From Chloroflexota bacterium (lineage in GTDB: Bacteria > Chloroflexota > Ktedonobacteria > Ktedonobacterales > Ktedonobacteraceae), in assembly GCA_005881495.1 (NCBI GenBank), contig VBHI01000086.1, positions 4,414 to 38,593 of the forward strand: DNA of 34,180 nucleotides, given 5' to 3'. The position numbers were made by a program, and so were the translations under genes. Below are positions 18,205-26,850 of this stretch, one piece after another; position 1 is the stretch's first letter, and each line of letters starts with the position of its first letter. The notes beneath the pieces were generated by a model. The model made no database searches. It was given only the letters and a program-made list of their open reading frames with translations, and was not told where the DNA came from.

Positions 18205-19785
18205 TCATAGGCAAGAGCACGGTAGTTGATGTGTCCACCAGGGCGGGAACGCTGCATCTTGGTGAGCAAGTGGCAGAAGGTTGAGCACAAATGAATAATC
18301 GATGGTATCGCGATATGTGGCAGAAACCTTCTCAAGAAACTTCTCTAACTTTACATAATACGAAACTAAATCTCTCTCATACGCTGTTTTGTAGTCTGAA
18401 AACGCTTGAATATCTGTTAAGTACAAGGGCAATCCGAAGCCACGAGCGACAATTTGCTCCACCGTGTTCTTCGTCAATCGTTCTCCGAAAACCAGAGGCA
18501 GTGGAAAAAATCTTCCCCAGGCACGATGGCGATTCAGGTCACGTAATTCTCCTAAGAAACTCTCGATTACCAGGGTCATGCGCGTTGTGCGTCCAAATCC
18601 AGGCAATTCACAATAGTTGGTATGACCCGAAAAAATAATCGCGCTGATGGCATTTTTCGTTTCATCATTCTGGGTATGTATCCAATTGAGAAGCTGCTCT
18701 CTCTCAAGCCCAGGCCAGAGTAGAAGGACGTATGCTGCAACTAGCCTGTCCCCCTCTGTATTCAATGGATCAATCATGCTCACACGTTGATCTACGCGTA
18801 TTGGGAAGCCGCTGTGAATCGGGACACGCTGCAACAAGTCTGTTTTATCTTCAAGGAATTGTTTTAACGTGTGCAAATTAATATTCGTGGTAAGCAGTGG
18901 AGCGGTATGCCGAATCAGCCCAGGCGCTTCTGCTTTATAGTGAAGTATTTCTTCCTCTTCAGTTGTGGGAGCAAGCAATTTTTCAAGTTGCGCAGCAACT
19001 TTCCGATAATAGGGAAGGGGGGAAGCCCGCAATTCCGCAATAATGCGTGACCAATCGCGAGCAGACGTTTCAAAGGACATCCCACTCCACTGGCCAATAA
19101 GTAAAAAGTACCTCACACAATCAAGTACGCGGGAGAGAAGAGCGCTCTTCTCAGCGGGTTTTGTCGTATCTGCCTGATAGTACTGCTCAAATGCACGGAG
19201 TAGTACAGCTTTATACTTTGCAAACAACTCCAGTGATACAACTCCGAATGATTGATATTCTTCTTCTAAGGGTTCTACGTCCTCTTTCAGAAGACCCTCG
19301 GATACATAGTGTCTTATCGGGTGAAGGACTGCTTTCCCAAATGATGCCTGGTAACGTGTCGATTTTTCCTGACCGGAATTGAGATATCCCTCATTAAACA
19401 ACGCCAAACACAAGTGCATAGGGATTTTTCCTAGATCCACAGCGAGCCTTGCCATGTCGCCGACCGATGCGTGCCCGTATCCACGGAACATTTCTTCAAG
19501 TTTCTGGTCTGGATCAACCCCTTTCTCGCCCATTTCATACAAAATCTCCCAGGGCATGCCCGCTGCACGTGATTGGCGAGCGCCAGCCCATGCCTTATGG
19601 GACGCTGTACGTTTTGTAGGGTTTGCGATTGTAGTGGTGGTGATGGTACCTGTAGTGAGATCCTCTAAACAAATGAGCCGTAAGCCTGTCACATCGGCAG
19701 AATAGGTAAACCATCTATAAGAGCCGGTAATGAAATCTTTTTCCGGCTGTATTTCTGTTTTTGCTTTCTGGTGAGATTGGTTCAT
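18205..19785 (-). CDS. Double-domain ThyX-like FAD-dependent thymidylate synthase family protein
   Basis: About 526 residues, two to two-and-a-half times a normal ThyX (~220-250). The standard motif is RHRxxSxNExSxRY. In the first half, GYLNSGQEKSTRY (about 133-145) keeps the S, E, S and R but has Glu-Gly-Tyr in place of Arg-His-Arg. In the second half, RDLNRHRAWGRF (RHR about 419-421) keeps RHR but lacks the SxxExSxR part. Each half therefore has about one half of the motif. ThyX makes dTMP from dUMP using folate and FADH2; whether this protein does so is unclear. Start: ATG 19785; a TTG at 19815 is less likely. No strong ribosome binding site. Confidence 0.75.
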   Translation of the reverse strand: MNQSHQKAKTEIQPEKDFITGSYRWFTYSADVTGLRLICLEDLTTGTITTTTIANPTKRTASHKAWAGARQSRAAGMPWEILYEMGEKGVDPDQKLEEMFRGYGHASVGDMARLAVDLGKIPMHLCLALFNEGYLNSGQEKSTRYQASFGKAVLHPIRHYVSEGLLKEDVEPLEEEYQSFGVVSLELFAKYKAVLLRAFEQYYQADTTKPAEKSALLSRVLDCVRYFLLIGQWSGMSFETSARDWSRIIAELRASPLPYYRKVAAQLEKLLAPTTEEEEILHYKAEAPGLIRHTAPLLTTNINLHTLKQFLEDKTDLLQRVPIHSGFPIRVDQRVSMIDPLNTEGDRLVAAYVLLLWPGLEREQLLNWIHTQNDETKNAISAIIFSGHTNYCELPGFGRTTRMTLVIESFLGELRDLNRHRAWGRFFPLPLVFGERLTKNTVEQIVARGFGLPLYLTDIQAFSDYKTAYERDLVSYYVKLEKFLEKVSATYRDTIDYSFVLNLLPLAHQDAAFPPWWTHQLPCSCL

Positions 19786-20108
19786 AGGCTTTATTGTGTG
19801 GAATATTCTTAACAAACCTGACCTGCGATCTTACACAATTGTGTGCCGTCGGGCGGTTTTGTTGGATCGTCTATATACTCTCCACGGTGAAGTGATAGAT
19901 CCAATCCACCCAGGAAACCTGTCAGCGCCCCCTAGTGTACGTTTGGACGTGCAAGTAGTGCTACTCCTGGCTTGGGTAGATAGAGAACACCCCCTGTGGA
20001 GTGGGGGACGGGAAAGAGTGTCTCACAGTCGATTACAGACACCGATGTCTCCTTGCTACTAACTGTGTGCTTTTCCACCAGTCTAGCAGGTTAGAAGTCA
20101 TTTGGCTA
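19786..20108. other. Intergenic region between the HTH gene and the ThyX-like gene
   Basis: 323 bases with no convincing gene or RNA. A G-rich patch (about 19990-20020) pairs weakly with nearby sequence. The promoter of the ThyX-like gene should be here. Confidence 0.3.
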
Positions 20109-20375
20109 CTAGTTCACCGGCAATTGAGATGGCTCAAGCAAGGCATCCAATGTGGAGCGACGGATTCGGTACGCCTGGCGTGTTCCGCGATGAGGCAGAG
20201 TGATTGCCTCCAGGACCCCATTTTTAATCCAGCGCCGCACAGTGGTGTCGTCCACCCGCAACTTTTTTGCTACCTCACGGACCGTGAGCAAATCCGCTTC
20301 GTCTTGTACCACTTCGTCCTCTTTCTGATCTTGTACAAAAGTGACTTCAAATTGATATATAGCACAGGAGTGCAT
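20109..20375 (-). CDS. Small excisionase-type helix-turn-helix protein
   Basis: 88 residues. Residues ~29-82 form a MerR/excisionase-like HTH (LLTVREVAKKLRVDDTTVRRW, then GTRQAYRIRRSTLDALLE), as in the HTH_17 family. It probably binds DNA as a small regulator. No integrase or phage gene is nearby, so a role as a true excisionase is doubtful. AAGG lies just before ATG 20375. Confidence 0.8.
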   Translation of the reverse strand: MHSCAIYQFEVTFVQDQKEDEVVQDEADLLTVREVAKKLRVDDTTVRRWIKNGVLEAITLPHRGTRQAYRIRRSTLDALLEPSQLPVN

Positions 20376-20524
20376 ACGTACCTTCTATTTGACTATAACG
20401 ACGAACATTCTCTTTTTTGGTAACTTTGTCCTTAAAAGCCTGTTACACTGTAATTGTAGGTATTGCACTTTGATCGTTAAACACATGCCTATGATAAAAA
20501 ATGAAATTACACTCTCATCACGTA

Positions 20525-21520
20525 TTAGCCGCCAATCATTGACATGCTCCGATTTGCTCGCTTAAATCGCTTGTCGCCAATGTAATGTTTGAGTTCTTTA
20601 TTCCAAACTGCGCGGCGGATTGTGGCTGCTAAAACGTCGTCAGAGGCATCAGAGCGGATGACGGCACGCAGGTCAGTCTCTTCGGTAGCAAAGAGGCAGG
20701 TGCGCAATTGACCATCCGCGGTCAAGCGGATACGGTCACAGGTGGAACAGAATGGTTCGCTGACAGGGTTGATAAAGCCAACCTCACCGATCCCATCACT
20801 AAATGTGTAACGGCGCGCTGTTTCGGAGGGGTCACCTGTGGTAATCTGCACAAGTGGGCCATACTCTGCTTCGATAATGGCCTTCATTTCGGCGCCTGTT
20901 AAGATATCTTCTTTGCGCCAAATCTGATCAGCGTCGAGCGGCATAAATTCAATCCAGCGAATAACATACGCTTTACGCCGTGCCAGGCGTGCAAAGTCGA
21001 GGACTTCGTCCTCGCTATAGCCACGCATGGCGACCGCGTTCACCTTTATGGGGTGAATTGAGGGATATTTTTCGAGTTCTTCCAAACCCTCCAGTACACG
21101 GTTAAGCTGATCGCGCCGGGTGAGTTGCGCGAACTTCTCGGGAACCAGTGAGTCCAGGCTCACATTAATGCGATGAAGCCCTGCCTCAGCCAGCGCGCCT
21201 GCCTGTTGTTTCAAAAGTACACCGTTGGTAGTCAGGCTGAGGCTGCGCAATCCCTCGATTTTGCGCAGCTGTCGTATAAAATCAGGAACATCTCGTCGTA
21301 CCAGTGGTTCTCCACCTGTCAGGCGAATCTGCTCTATACCGATGCTGACAGCAACGCGGGCGATGCGCTCTAATTCTTCGTAGGAAAGAATCTCAGCTTT
21401 TTTCAGCCATGGCAAACCATCGGCAGGCATGCAGTATGTACAGCGAAATTGGCACTTATCGGTAATTGAAATACGCATACTTTTTATGCGGCGTCCGTAG
21501 CTATCGAAGAGTAGTTCCAT
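20525..21520 (-). CDS. moaA: GTP 3',8-cyclase MoaA (molybdenum cofactor synthesis)
   Basis: 331 residues. The radical SAM cluster motif CQFRCTYC (Cys23, Cys27, Cys30) and LTGGEPLVRRD are in the N-terminal half. The second 4Fe-4S site is FCSTCDRIRLTADGQLRTC, and the protein ends in the Gly-Gly pair needed for activity. It converts GTP to 3',8-cyclo-7,8-dihydro-GTP, the first step of molybdopterin synthesis. ATG 21520 has GAGG about nine bases upstream; a longer frame to 21589 adds 23 unrelated residues. No other moa gene is in the window. A terminator separates it from glnA upstream. Confidence 0.97.
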   Translation of the reverse strand: MELLFDSYGRRIKSMRISITDKCQFRCTYCMPADGLPWLKKAEILSYEELERIARVAVSIGIEQIRLTGGEPLVRRDVPDFIRQLRKIEGLRSLSLTTNGVLLKQQAGALAEAGLHRINVSLDSLVPEKFAQLTRRDQLNRVLEGLEELEKYPSIHPIKVNAVAMRGYSEDEVLDFARLARRKAYVIRWIEFMPLDADQIWRKEDILTGAEMKAIIEAEYGPLVQITTGDPSETARRYTFSDGIGEVGFINPVSEPFCSTCDRIRLTADGQLRTCLFATEETDLRAVIRSDASDDVLAATIRRAVWNKELKHYIGDKRFKRANRSMSMIGG

Positions 21521-21646
21521 CTGTGTTGCCTCTTTGCGGTTTTGTGTACACAAGCTTTTTGTATCATTAACTATAGCATATGAATACATATTTTGTCATA
21601 TCCGCTATGCTATGTGCCTTTGAGTGCTATGTGGGAATGTAATAAT

Positions 21647-21704
21647 AAAAAAAGCCGGGAAGTTCACGAAAAGCTGAATACCTTCGTGCACTTCCCGGCT
21701 TTTA
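21647..21704 (-). terminator. Rho-independent terminator after glnA
   Basis: Long hairpin: AAAAGCCGGGAAGT pairs with ACTTCCCGGCTTTT, with a partly paired inner part (CACGAA/TTCGTG). On the minus strand the stem is followed by CTTTTTTTATTATT. It ends the glnA transcript before moaA; the A-rich left flank could also let it act on the other strand. Confidence 0.88.
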
Positions 21705-21722
21705 TCTTGTTTAACTTAGGAC

Positions 21723-23153
21723 CTAAACATCGTAGTAGAGTGCGAACTCTATCGGAGACGGGTGTAAACGCGCCTCGTCCGCTTGAGCGCGTTTTAATTC
21801 CACATAATGTTCGAGCACATCTCTCGTGAAGACATCGCCTGCGAGTAGGAAGCTGTGGTCATTCTCCAGAGCATCCAAAGCTTCGTATAGTGAGCCAGGG
21901 ACGGAGCGGATCTCGCGCAGTTCCTCTTGTGACAAATGGTACAGGTCTCGATCTATCGGTCCAAAGCCATGATCACTTGGCTCGATTTCTCGGCGAATGC
22001 CATCGAGACCTGCCATCAGCAGGGCTGAGAAAGCAAGATATGGGTTCGTGGCCGGATCTGGCGAGCGGAACTCAACACGTTTTGCCGATGGACAATCGGT
22101 GAGCGGGATACGTACGGCGGCACTCCGGTTGCCCTTGGAGAAGACCAGGTTAACGGGCGCTTCGAAGCCTGGTACGAGACGCTTGTAGCTATTGGTGGTA
22201 GGTGCCACAATTGCCATCAATGCCGGGGCATGGGTCAACAGACCGCCAATATAGTAACGAGCCAATTGGGAAATGCCTGCGTAGCCCTCGCCATCATAGA
22301 AAAGAGGTTTTTCGCCGCTCCACAGGCTTTGATGAACATGCATACCGGAGCCATTATCGCCAAACACGGGCTTGGGCATGAATGTGACTGTTTTCCCATG
22401 CTTGCGCGCCGTATTCTTTGTAACGTATTTGTAGAACATTATATTGTCTGCGGTCTTGACCAGCGTATTGAAGCGAATGTCAATCTCTGCTTGCCCAGGG
22501 CCACCTACTTCATGATGATGTGTTTCAACCGGAACACCTATTGCTTCAAGGGTCAGCACCATCTCAGAGCGAATATCCTGGAGGGTGTCATTGGGGGCGA
22601 CAGGGAAGTAGCCTTCCTTTGTTCGCATGCGATGGCCAAGATTGGGAGTGCTGTTGCGTGAATTATTCCAGTGAGCCTCATCTGAATCTATTTCTGCGTA
22701 TTGGATGTTTTCAGCGGAGTTGAAGCGAACATTATCGAAGATGAAAAATTCTGCTTCGGGACCAAAGTAGCTGGTATCAGCAATACCGCTTGATCGGAGA
22801 TAAGCTTCTGCTTTACTGGCAATGTAGCGGGCGTCGCGGCTATAGGGTTTTTTGTGGCCACCCGGACCAGGGTGAGCAATATTACAAACCAGGCTCAATG
22901 TTGGTACGGTGGTGAAGGGATCCATAATAGCAGTATTGGCATCAGGGATGATGAGCATATCACTTGTGTCAATGGTCTGGAAACCCTTTACACTCGAGCC
23001 GTCGAAAGCTTTACCCTCAATAAAGGTATCCACTTCGAGTTCGCGTAGAGGCACACTGAAATGCTGCCACGTCCCCGGTAAGTCTACAAACTTTAAGTCA
23101 ACCATTTTTGCGCCGTGTTCTCCGGCAAATTGCAATACGTCTTCCGGTGTCAT
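21723..23153 (-). CDS. glnA: Glutamine synthetase, type I
   Basis: 476 residues, normal for GSI. It starts MTPEDVLQFAGEHGAKMVDLKFVDL and has the beta-grasp Asp loop GKAFDGSSVKGF, the metal-binding GPEAEFFIFD, HHEVGGPGQAEIDIRF, NGSGMHVHQSL and the ATP-site KPVFGDNGSG. RDLYHLSQEEL holds a Tyr where GSI-beta enzymes are adenylylated, so control by GlnE is possible. The enzyme makes glutamine from glutamate, ammonia and ATP. A strong terminator follows. Upstream, 23154-23448 contains no gene and should hold the promoter; I could not pick out a clear nitrogen-control site. Confidence 0.97.
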   Translation of the reverse strand: MTPEDVLQFAGEHGAKMVDLKFVDLPGTWQHFSVPLRELEVDTFIEGKAFDGSSVKGFQTIDTSDMLIIPDANTAIMDPFTTVPTLSLVCNIAHPGPGGHKKPYSRDARYIASKAEAYLRSSGIADTSYFGPEAEFFIFDNVRFNSAENIQYAEIDSDEAHWNNSRNSTPNLGHRMRTKEGYFPVAPNDTLQDIRSEMVLTLEAIGVPVETHHHEVGGPGQAEIDIRFNTLVKTADNIMFYKYVTKNTARKHGKTVTFMPKPVFGDNGSGMHVHQSLWSGEKPLFYDGEGYAGISQLARYYIGGLLTHAPALMAIVAPTTNSYKRLVPGFEAPVNLVFSKGNRSAAVRIPLTDCPSAKRVEFRSPDPATNPYLAFSALLMAGLDGIRREIEPSDHGFGPIDRDLYHLSQEELREIRSVPGSLYEALDALENDHSFLLAGDVFTRDVLEHYVELKRAQADEARLHPSPIEFALYYDV

Positions 23154-23448
23154 GCCTTCTATTCTCCTTGTCGATCTATCCCGGCCACGTTGCTGGAATA
23201 GCAGGCATCTATTGCCTTTTTTAATTTTTAGCTGTTTTGTACAATTATCGTAAAATGATCAGCAGGTCGCTGATCTTAATACCTTCTTCATAGGATAATA
23301 TACTCTTCTATCTGTTACTATAGATAGTTTGTCAGAAAGTGGCGCTATGAAATTTGGGCAAATTGCACAAATGACTGGGAGTTATCTCAGGTTGTGCTGA
23401 AAAAGCCGGGAGAACTTTGGTAGCTTGCGTAAACACTACGAGAATAAG

Positions 23449-24450
23449 TTATGTCTGAGTTGCTTTCCCATGCAGAACGGGAATCACAACCTCTCCATAG
23501 GCACGAATAAATTCGCTCTGGTTTCGTCCTACATGATGAACATGGACTTCGTCGAAACCTAGATCATAGAAGCTTTGTAAATGTCGACGATGTTCTTCAA
23601 GGTCGGTTGCTATAAAGACGCGGCCCTTGAAGTCTTCGGGTCGTACCAGCTGCCCGAATGCGGCGAAATCCTCAGGTGAACGGATGTCCTGCTTAGGAGC
23701 TTTGATACCTCCGTTTGGCCATTCCTTCATGGTCTGCTGTACAGCTTCATCGTAGGTGTCAGCCCAGGAGACATGCAGTTGTAACAGTTTGGGCATAGTA
23801 GCTGGATCTTTGCCTGCCTCTTTCGCCCCTTTCTCAAAGCTTTCAATCAGCATTTTCAACTTCTCTGTGGGTGCCGCAGGAGTGATGAGGCCGTCGCAGA
23901 GGCGCCCGGCAGTCTCGGCGGTTTTTGGGCCGGAGGCGGCGATAAAGATGGGGCAGGGAACTTCTGGACGTGTATAGAGGCGAGCACTTTCCATCCGGAT
24001 ATGCTTTCCAGCGTATCGAGTCTTTTTGCCCGTAAATAGTTGTTTAATTACTTCAATAGATTCGACCATGCGCTCCAGGCGTACAGGTGCGTCTGGCCAT
24101 TCTCCGCCGACGACGTGTTCGTTGAGTGCTTCCCCGGTGCCGATGCCAAGCCAGAAGCGTCCGGGAAACATGGCGGTCAGGGTAGCTGCTCCCTGGGCAA
24201 TGATTGCAGGGTGGTAGCGATATGAAGCACAGGTGACGCCGGGGCCAAATGTCAGATGTTTCGTGCTACTGCCAAGCGCGCCCATCCATGACCATACCAG
24301 TGGACTTTGTCCCTGCTGCGGTACCCAGGGGTGAAAGTGATCAGCGGCCATGACGCCACCAAAGCCTGCCTGCTCAGCTTCCTGGCACCAGCGTATGAGA
24401 TCAGTCGGGTGGAATTGTTCCAGTGCTGCTGAATAACCGAGTATTGGCAT
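23449..24450 (-). CDS. F420-dependent LLM-class oxidoreductase (Fgd-like family)
   Basis: 333 residues, a luciferase-like TIM-barrel enzyme of the F420-dependent glucose-6-phosphate dehydrogenase-like group (TIGR03557 type). Visible: ADHFHPWVPQQGQSPLVWSW, GPGVTCASYRYHPAIIAQ, GRFWLGIGTGEALNEHVVG. It should transfer hydride between its substrate and F420; the substrate is not determined. ATG 24450 has a perfect AAAGGAG seven bases upstream. It is the last gene of the F420 operon, 47 bases after cofC, and so uses the cofactor made by its neighbours. Confidence 0.93.
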   Translation of the reverse strand: MPILGYSAALEQFHPTDLIRWCQEAEQAGFGGVMAADHFHPWVPQQGQSPLVWSWMGALGSSTKHLTFGPGVTCASYRYHPAIIAQGAATLTAMFPGRFWLGIGTGEALNEHVVGGEWPDAPVRLERMVESIEVIKQLFTGKKTRYAGKHIRMESARLYTRPEVPCPIFIAASGPKTAETAGRLCDGLITPAAPTEKLKMLIESFEKGAKEAGKDPATMPKLLQLHVSWADTYDEAVQQTMKEWPNGGIKAPKQDIRSPEDFAAFGQLVRPEDFKGRVFIATDLEEHRRHLQSFYDLGFDEVHVHHVGRNQSEFIRAYGEVVIPVLHGKATQT

Positions 24451-24497
24451 AACAAATCTCCTTTGTGTGATTGATGTAACGTATTTTCTCTCCCCTC

Positions 24498-25157
24498 CTA
24501 CCCTTCCAGCATCGCTATGTCGGCTCCGCTCGACATACGCTCCCCTCCCCCTCTTGTGCCACTCAGGACTAGTAGCTCGTACAAGTCATCAAGGTCATCA
24601 ACCGTATCAATGTCCAGTGCCAGTCCTATGCTATTATATATCGTACTGCTCAGGTGCCACTCGTTAGCCGCCCGCCGGTATCTTTGCAGGCTGTTGATGC
24701 CAAACAGGTACGGTAGGGCTAAGGGCGGACGAGTGAGGAGTGCGTTTGTGCCACTGCCATCGCGTGATGGCGCGAGAACAACTGGATATTTGTGAGATTG
24801 TTCAAGGAAAGCGCGAATGTCGCCAACTTGAAGTAAGGGCAAGTCAGCGGCAATGGTTAATAGGGCAGGAGTCCCAACCTCCTGTTCCTTGAGAGCAGCG
24901 GCATGAAGGGACGCATTATGACCTGGTAACTCTTCGACAAGTGCCTGCGCGCCACATGCTCGAGCATAATCCAGAACCTGCGGGTCTGGGCTGACTACAG
25001 AAATTTGTTCCAGCATATTACTATCATGTAAGGCACGCAATACGTGTTGGAGCATATCTAAAACCAGGGTATTGCGTTGTTCCTGGGTCAAATGTGGTAT
25101 AAGACGGCTTTTCGCAGCACTCAGTGCTTTTACTGGTACAAGTGCACTATATCTCAT
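24498..25157 (-). CDS. cofC: 2-phospho-L-lactate/phosphoenolpyruvate guanylyltransferase (CofC/FbiD)
   Basis: 219 residues. The nucleotidyltransferase start ALVPVKALSAAKSRL and the central LLTIAADLPLLQVGDI are typical of CofC. It joins GTP with 2-phospholactate or phosphoenolpyruvate to give the GDP-activated donor used by CofD. The last ~15 residues are encoded by a short repeat that also occurs at 26786-26843, so the natural C-terminus may have been altered. It starts seven bases after the cofD stop. Confidence 0.95.
   Translation of the reverse strand: MRYSALVPVKALSAAKSRLIPHLTQEQRNTLVLDMLQHVLRALHDSNMLEQISVVSPDPQVLDYARACGAQALVEELPGHNASLHAAALKEQEVGTPALLTIAADLPLLQVGDIRAFLEQSHKYPVVLAPSRDGSGTNALLTRPPLALPYLFGINSLQRYRRAANEWHLSSTIYNSIGLALDIDTVDDLDDLYELLVLSGTRGGGERMSSGADIAMLEG
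24510..24546. repeat. Short imperfect palindromic repeat, copy 1 (3' end of cofC)
   Basis: Contains GCATCGCTATGTCGGCT and CGACATACGCTCC, forming a hairpin TGTCG/CGACA. The same two blocks with a longer loop occur in the cofE-nitroreductase gap (26786-26843). Pyrimidine-rich flanks are also shared. Confidence 0.65.
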
Positions 25158-25164
25158 GTTACTA

Positions 25165-26091
25165 CTACAAACCTGCCGCCTTTAAGACTTCGCGTGCCAA
25201 AGCAGCCTTGGCCTCACTATTGTGCATGATGGTGTTGGTTGTCACAGTTGGTATTCCCAAATCCTCGATCTCGCTCACGAGTTGGGCATCCTGCTGGTCA
25301 ATTATCATAACATCCAGGAAATCGCGGTAACAACGAGCTACACCAACTGCTGACACGTCCATGCCAAGACCACTCATGAGTTTATCCGCCGGGCCTTTGA
25401 TAGGCGCTCCGCCAATGATTGGGCTTACAGCAACGATCATTCCACTGGCTTCGTGGAGCGCGTCATGAATGCCAGATACAGCTAAAATACTGCCGATGCT
25501 AACGATGGGATTGCTTGGTGCAAGCAGGATAGCATCAGCCCCTTTGAGTGCATCGAGCACACCGGGTGCGGGTCGTGCCTCTTCAACACCAACAAATATG
25601 ACATCCTGCACTTCGTCTGCGCAACGACGTTTGACCATATATTCCTGGAAGTGGAGCAGGCCGACAGGGGTACGAATATGAGTAGCCACGGGTTGATCTG
25701 TCATAGGCAATAGGCGGAGACCCAAACCGAAATGCTTGCGAAGATCGTCGGTTACTTCGCTGAGCGTTTTCCCATGACGCAGCAAATTGGTGCGGTGTAT
25801 GTGTGTTGCAAGGTCGCGATCACCAAGCATAAACCAGTCTTCATTGCCATAATAAGTTAACTGGGACATGGTATAGTAGGTATCGAGCTGTATGCCCCAA
25901 CCATGGGTTTCATCGACCACGCCAGCGAGTGTGTAGGTGATGATGTCAAGGTCCGGCGAAACATGTAGACCGTAAAATTCGCGATCATCTCCTGTATTAC
26001 AAATGACAGTAATGTCATTTTGGGGTACGACTTGTACCAATCCCTGTAAAAAACGTGCTGCGCCAACACCGCCAGCAAGAACAACGATCAT
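25165..26091 (-). CDS. cofD: 2-phospho-L-lactate transferase CofD/FbiA (F420-0 or dehydro-F420-0 synthesis)
   Basis: 308 residues. It starts VVLAGGVGAARFLQGL, the conserved glycine loop, followed by VICNTGDDREFYGLHVSPDLD, the metal/FO-binding stretch, and later SNPIVSIGSILAV and PIIGGAPIKGPADK. It transfers the phospho-lactyl (or enolpyruvyl) group from the GDP donor to FO. It is 12 bases after the nitroreductase gene and 7 before cofC. Confidence 0.97.
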   Translation of the reverse strand: MIVVLAGGVGAARFLQGLVQVVPQNDITVICNTGDDREFYGLHVSPDLDIITYTLAGVVDETHGWGIQLDTYYTMSQLTYYGNEDWFMLGDRDLATHIHRTNLLRHGKTLSEVTDDLRKHFGLGLRLLPMTDQPVATHIRTPVGLLHFQEYMVKRRCADEVQDVIFVGVEEARPAPGVLDALKGADAILLAPSNPIVSIGSILAVSGIHDALHEASGMIVAVSPIIGGAPIKGPADKLMSGLGMDVSAVGVARCYRDFLDVMIIDQQDAQLVSEIEDLGIPTVTTNTIMHNSEAKAALAREVLKAAGL

Positions 26092-26103
26092 AACATCCTC
26101 TAG

Positions 26104-26754
26104 TTAATCGAAACGAACTATTAAAGTGCTCAGTGGGAGGCGTTCGTGTCGCTGCGGATAAGCAGCGGCATATCCCACGGTGATCAGCGCATGGGGAATA
26201 AGACGAGTATCTAACTCAAGAGCCTCGCAAACAACTTCTGGGCAAAAAAGCGGAGCGCACATCCAGCCAGTATCCAGTCCCAGGTCGTAGGCCATCAGGA
26301 GCATGTTTTGAATGGCTGCGCCAAGACTCTGGATAGCCATTGTTGTTTCGTCGTTCTGCCGCTTTTCATCAGGGTAGCGATCCAGATCTTCGAGATACAA
26401 GCAGGGAATGATAATCGCGGGGGAGTTGAGTATGCGCTGACGTGACTTTTCGAGACGAATATTCACAGTCTCTGTATCTTGCCTATCCATTTCCAGGTTT
26501 TGTCGCCATGTTGTACCCATCTGCTCCGCAAGTCGTGCCTTGGGTTCTGCCGCAGTGAGTATAACAAAACGCCAGGGCTGCCTTCCATGTGGGGAGGGAG
26601 CCCAGCGTGCGGCTTCGACAATTTGCTCTATATGCTCACGTGTAACAGGGTGCGCTTGATATTTACGGACACTGCGCCTGCCCTGCAAAAGAGCGGCCAG
26701 ATTATCTGCCCGCGTCGGTAAAGTGGCTTGTCGAACGGAGGAATCAGTTGTCAC
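26104..26754 (-). CDS. Nitroreductase-family protein, likely dehydro-F420 reductase (FbiB C-terminal-like)
   Basis: 216 residues of the FMN-dependent nitroreductase fold: RRSVRKYQAHPV, EAARWAPSPHGRQPWRFVIL, AIQSLGAAIQNMLLMAYDLGLDTG (quoted in parts of one stretch). In mycobacteria the same domain is fused to CofE as FbiB and reduces dehydro-F420-0. Here it is a separate gene between cofE and cofD, so the same job is the natural inference. It starts with GTG 26754, with AAGGGA about 11 bases upstream. Confidence 0.85.
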   Translation of the reverse strand: MTTDSSVRQATLPTRADNLAALLQGRRSVRKYQAHPVTREHIEQIVEAARWAPSPHGRQPWRFVILTAAEPKARLAEQMGTTWRQNLEMDRQDTETVNIRLEKSRQRILNSPAIIIPCLYLEDLDRYPDEKRQNDETTMAIQSLGAAIQNMLLMAYDLGLDTGWMCAPLFCPEVVCEALELDTRLIPHALITVGYAAAYPQRHERLPLSTLIVRFD

Positions 26755-26785
26755 GTCAGCGATATCCCTTTTCTCTACCCCTCCC

Positions 26786-26843
26786 GCATCGCTATGTCGG
26801 CTTCACTCACTGTGTTCCGCTTCTCTTGCCGACATACGCTCCA
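26786..26843. repeat. Short imperfect palindromic repeat, copy 2 (cofE-nitroreductase gap)
   Basis: Contains GCATCGCTATGTCGGCTTC and GCCGACATACGCTCC, forming TATGTCGGC/GCCGACATA with a 27-base loop. It matches copy 1 at 24510-24546, which has a much shorter loop. Confidence 0.65.
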
Positions 26844-26850
26844 TTCCCCA

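Noticed and set aside
20109..20375. Excisionase-like gene as proof of a prophage or integrated element
   Set aside because: No integrase, attachment repeats or phage genes are nearby; small HTH proteins of this kind are common as ordinary regulators.
23346..23400. A short plus-strand frame between glnA and the LLM gene
   Set aside because: Only ~17 codons, with no ribosome binding site and no recognisable content.
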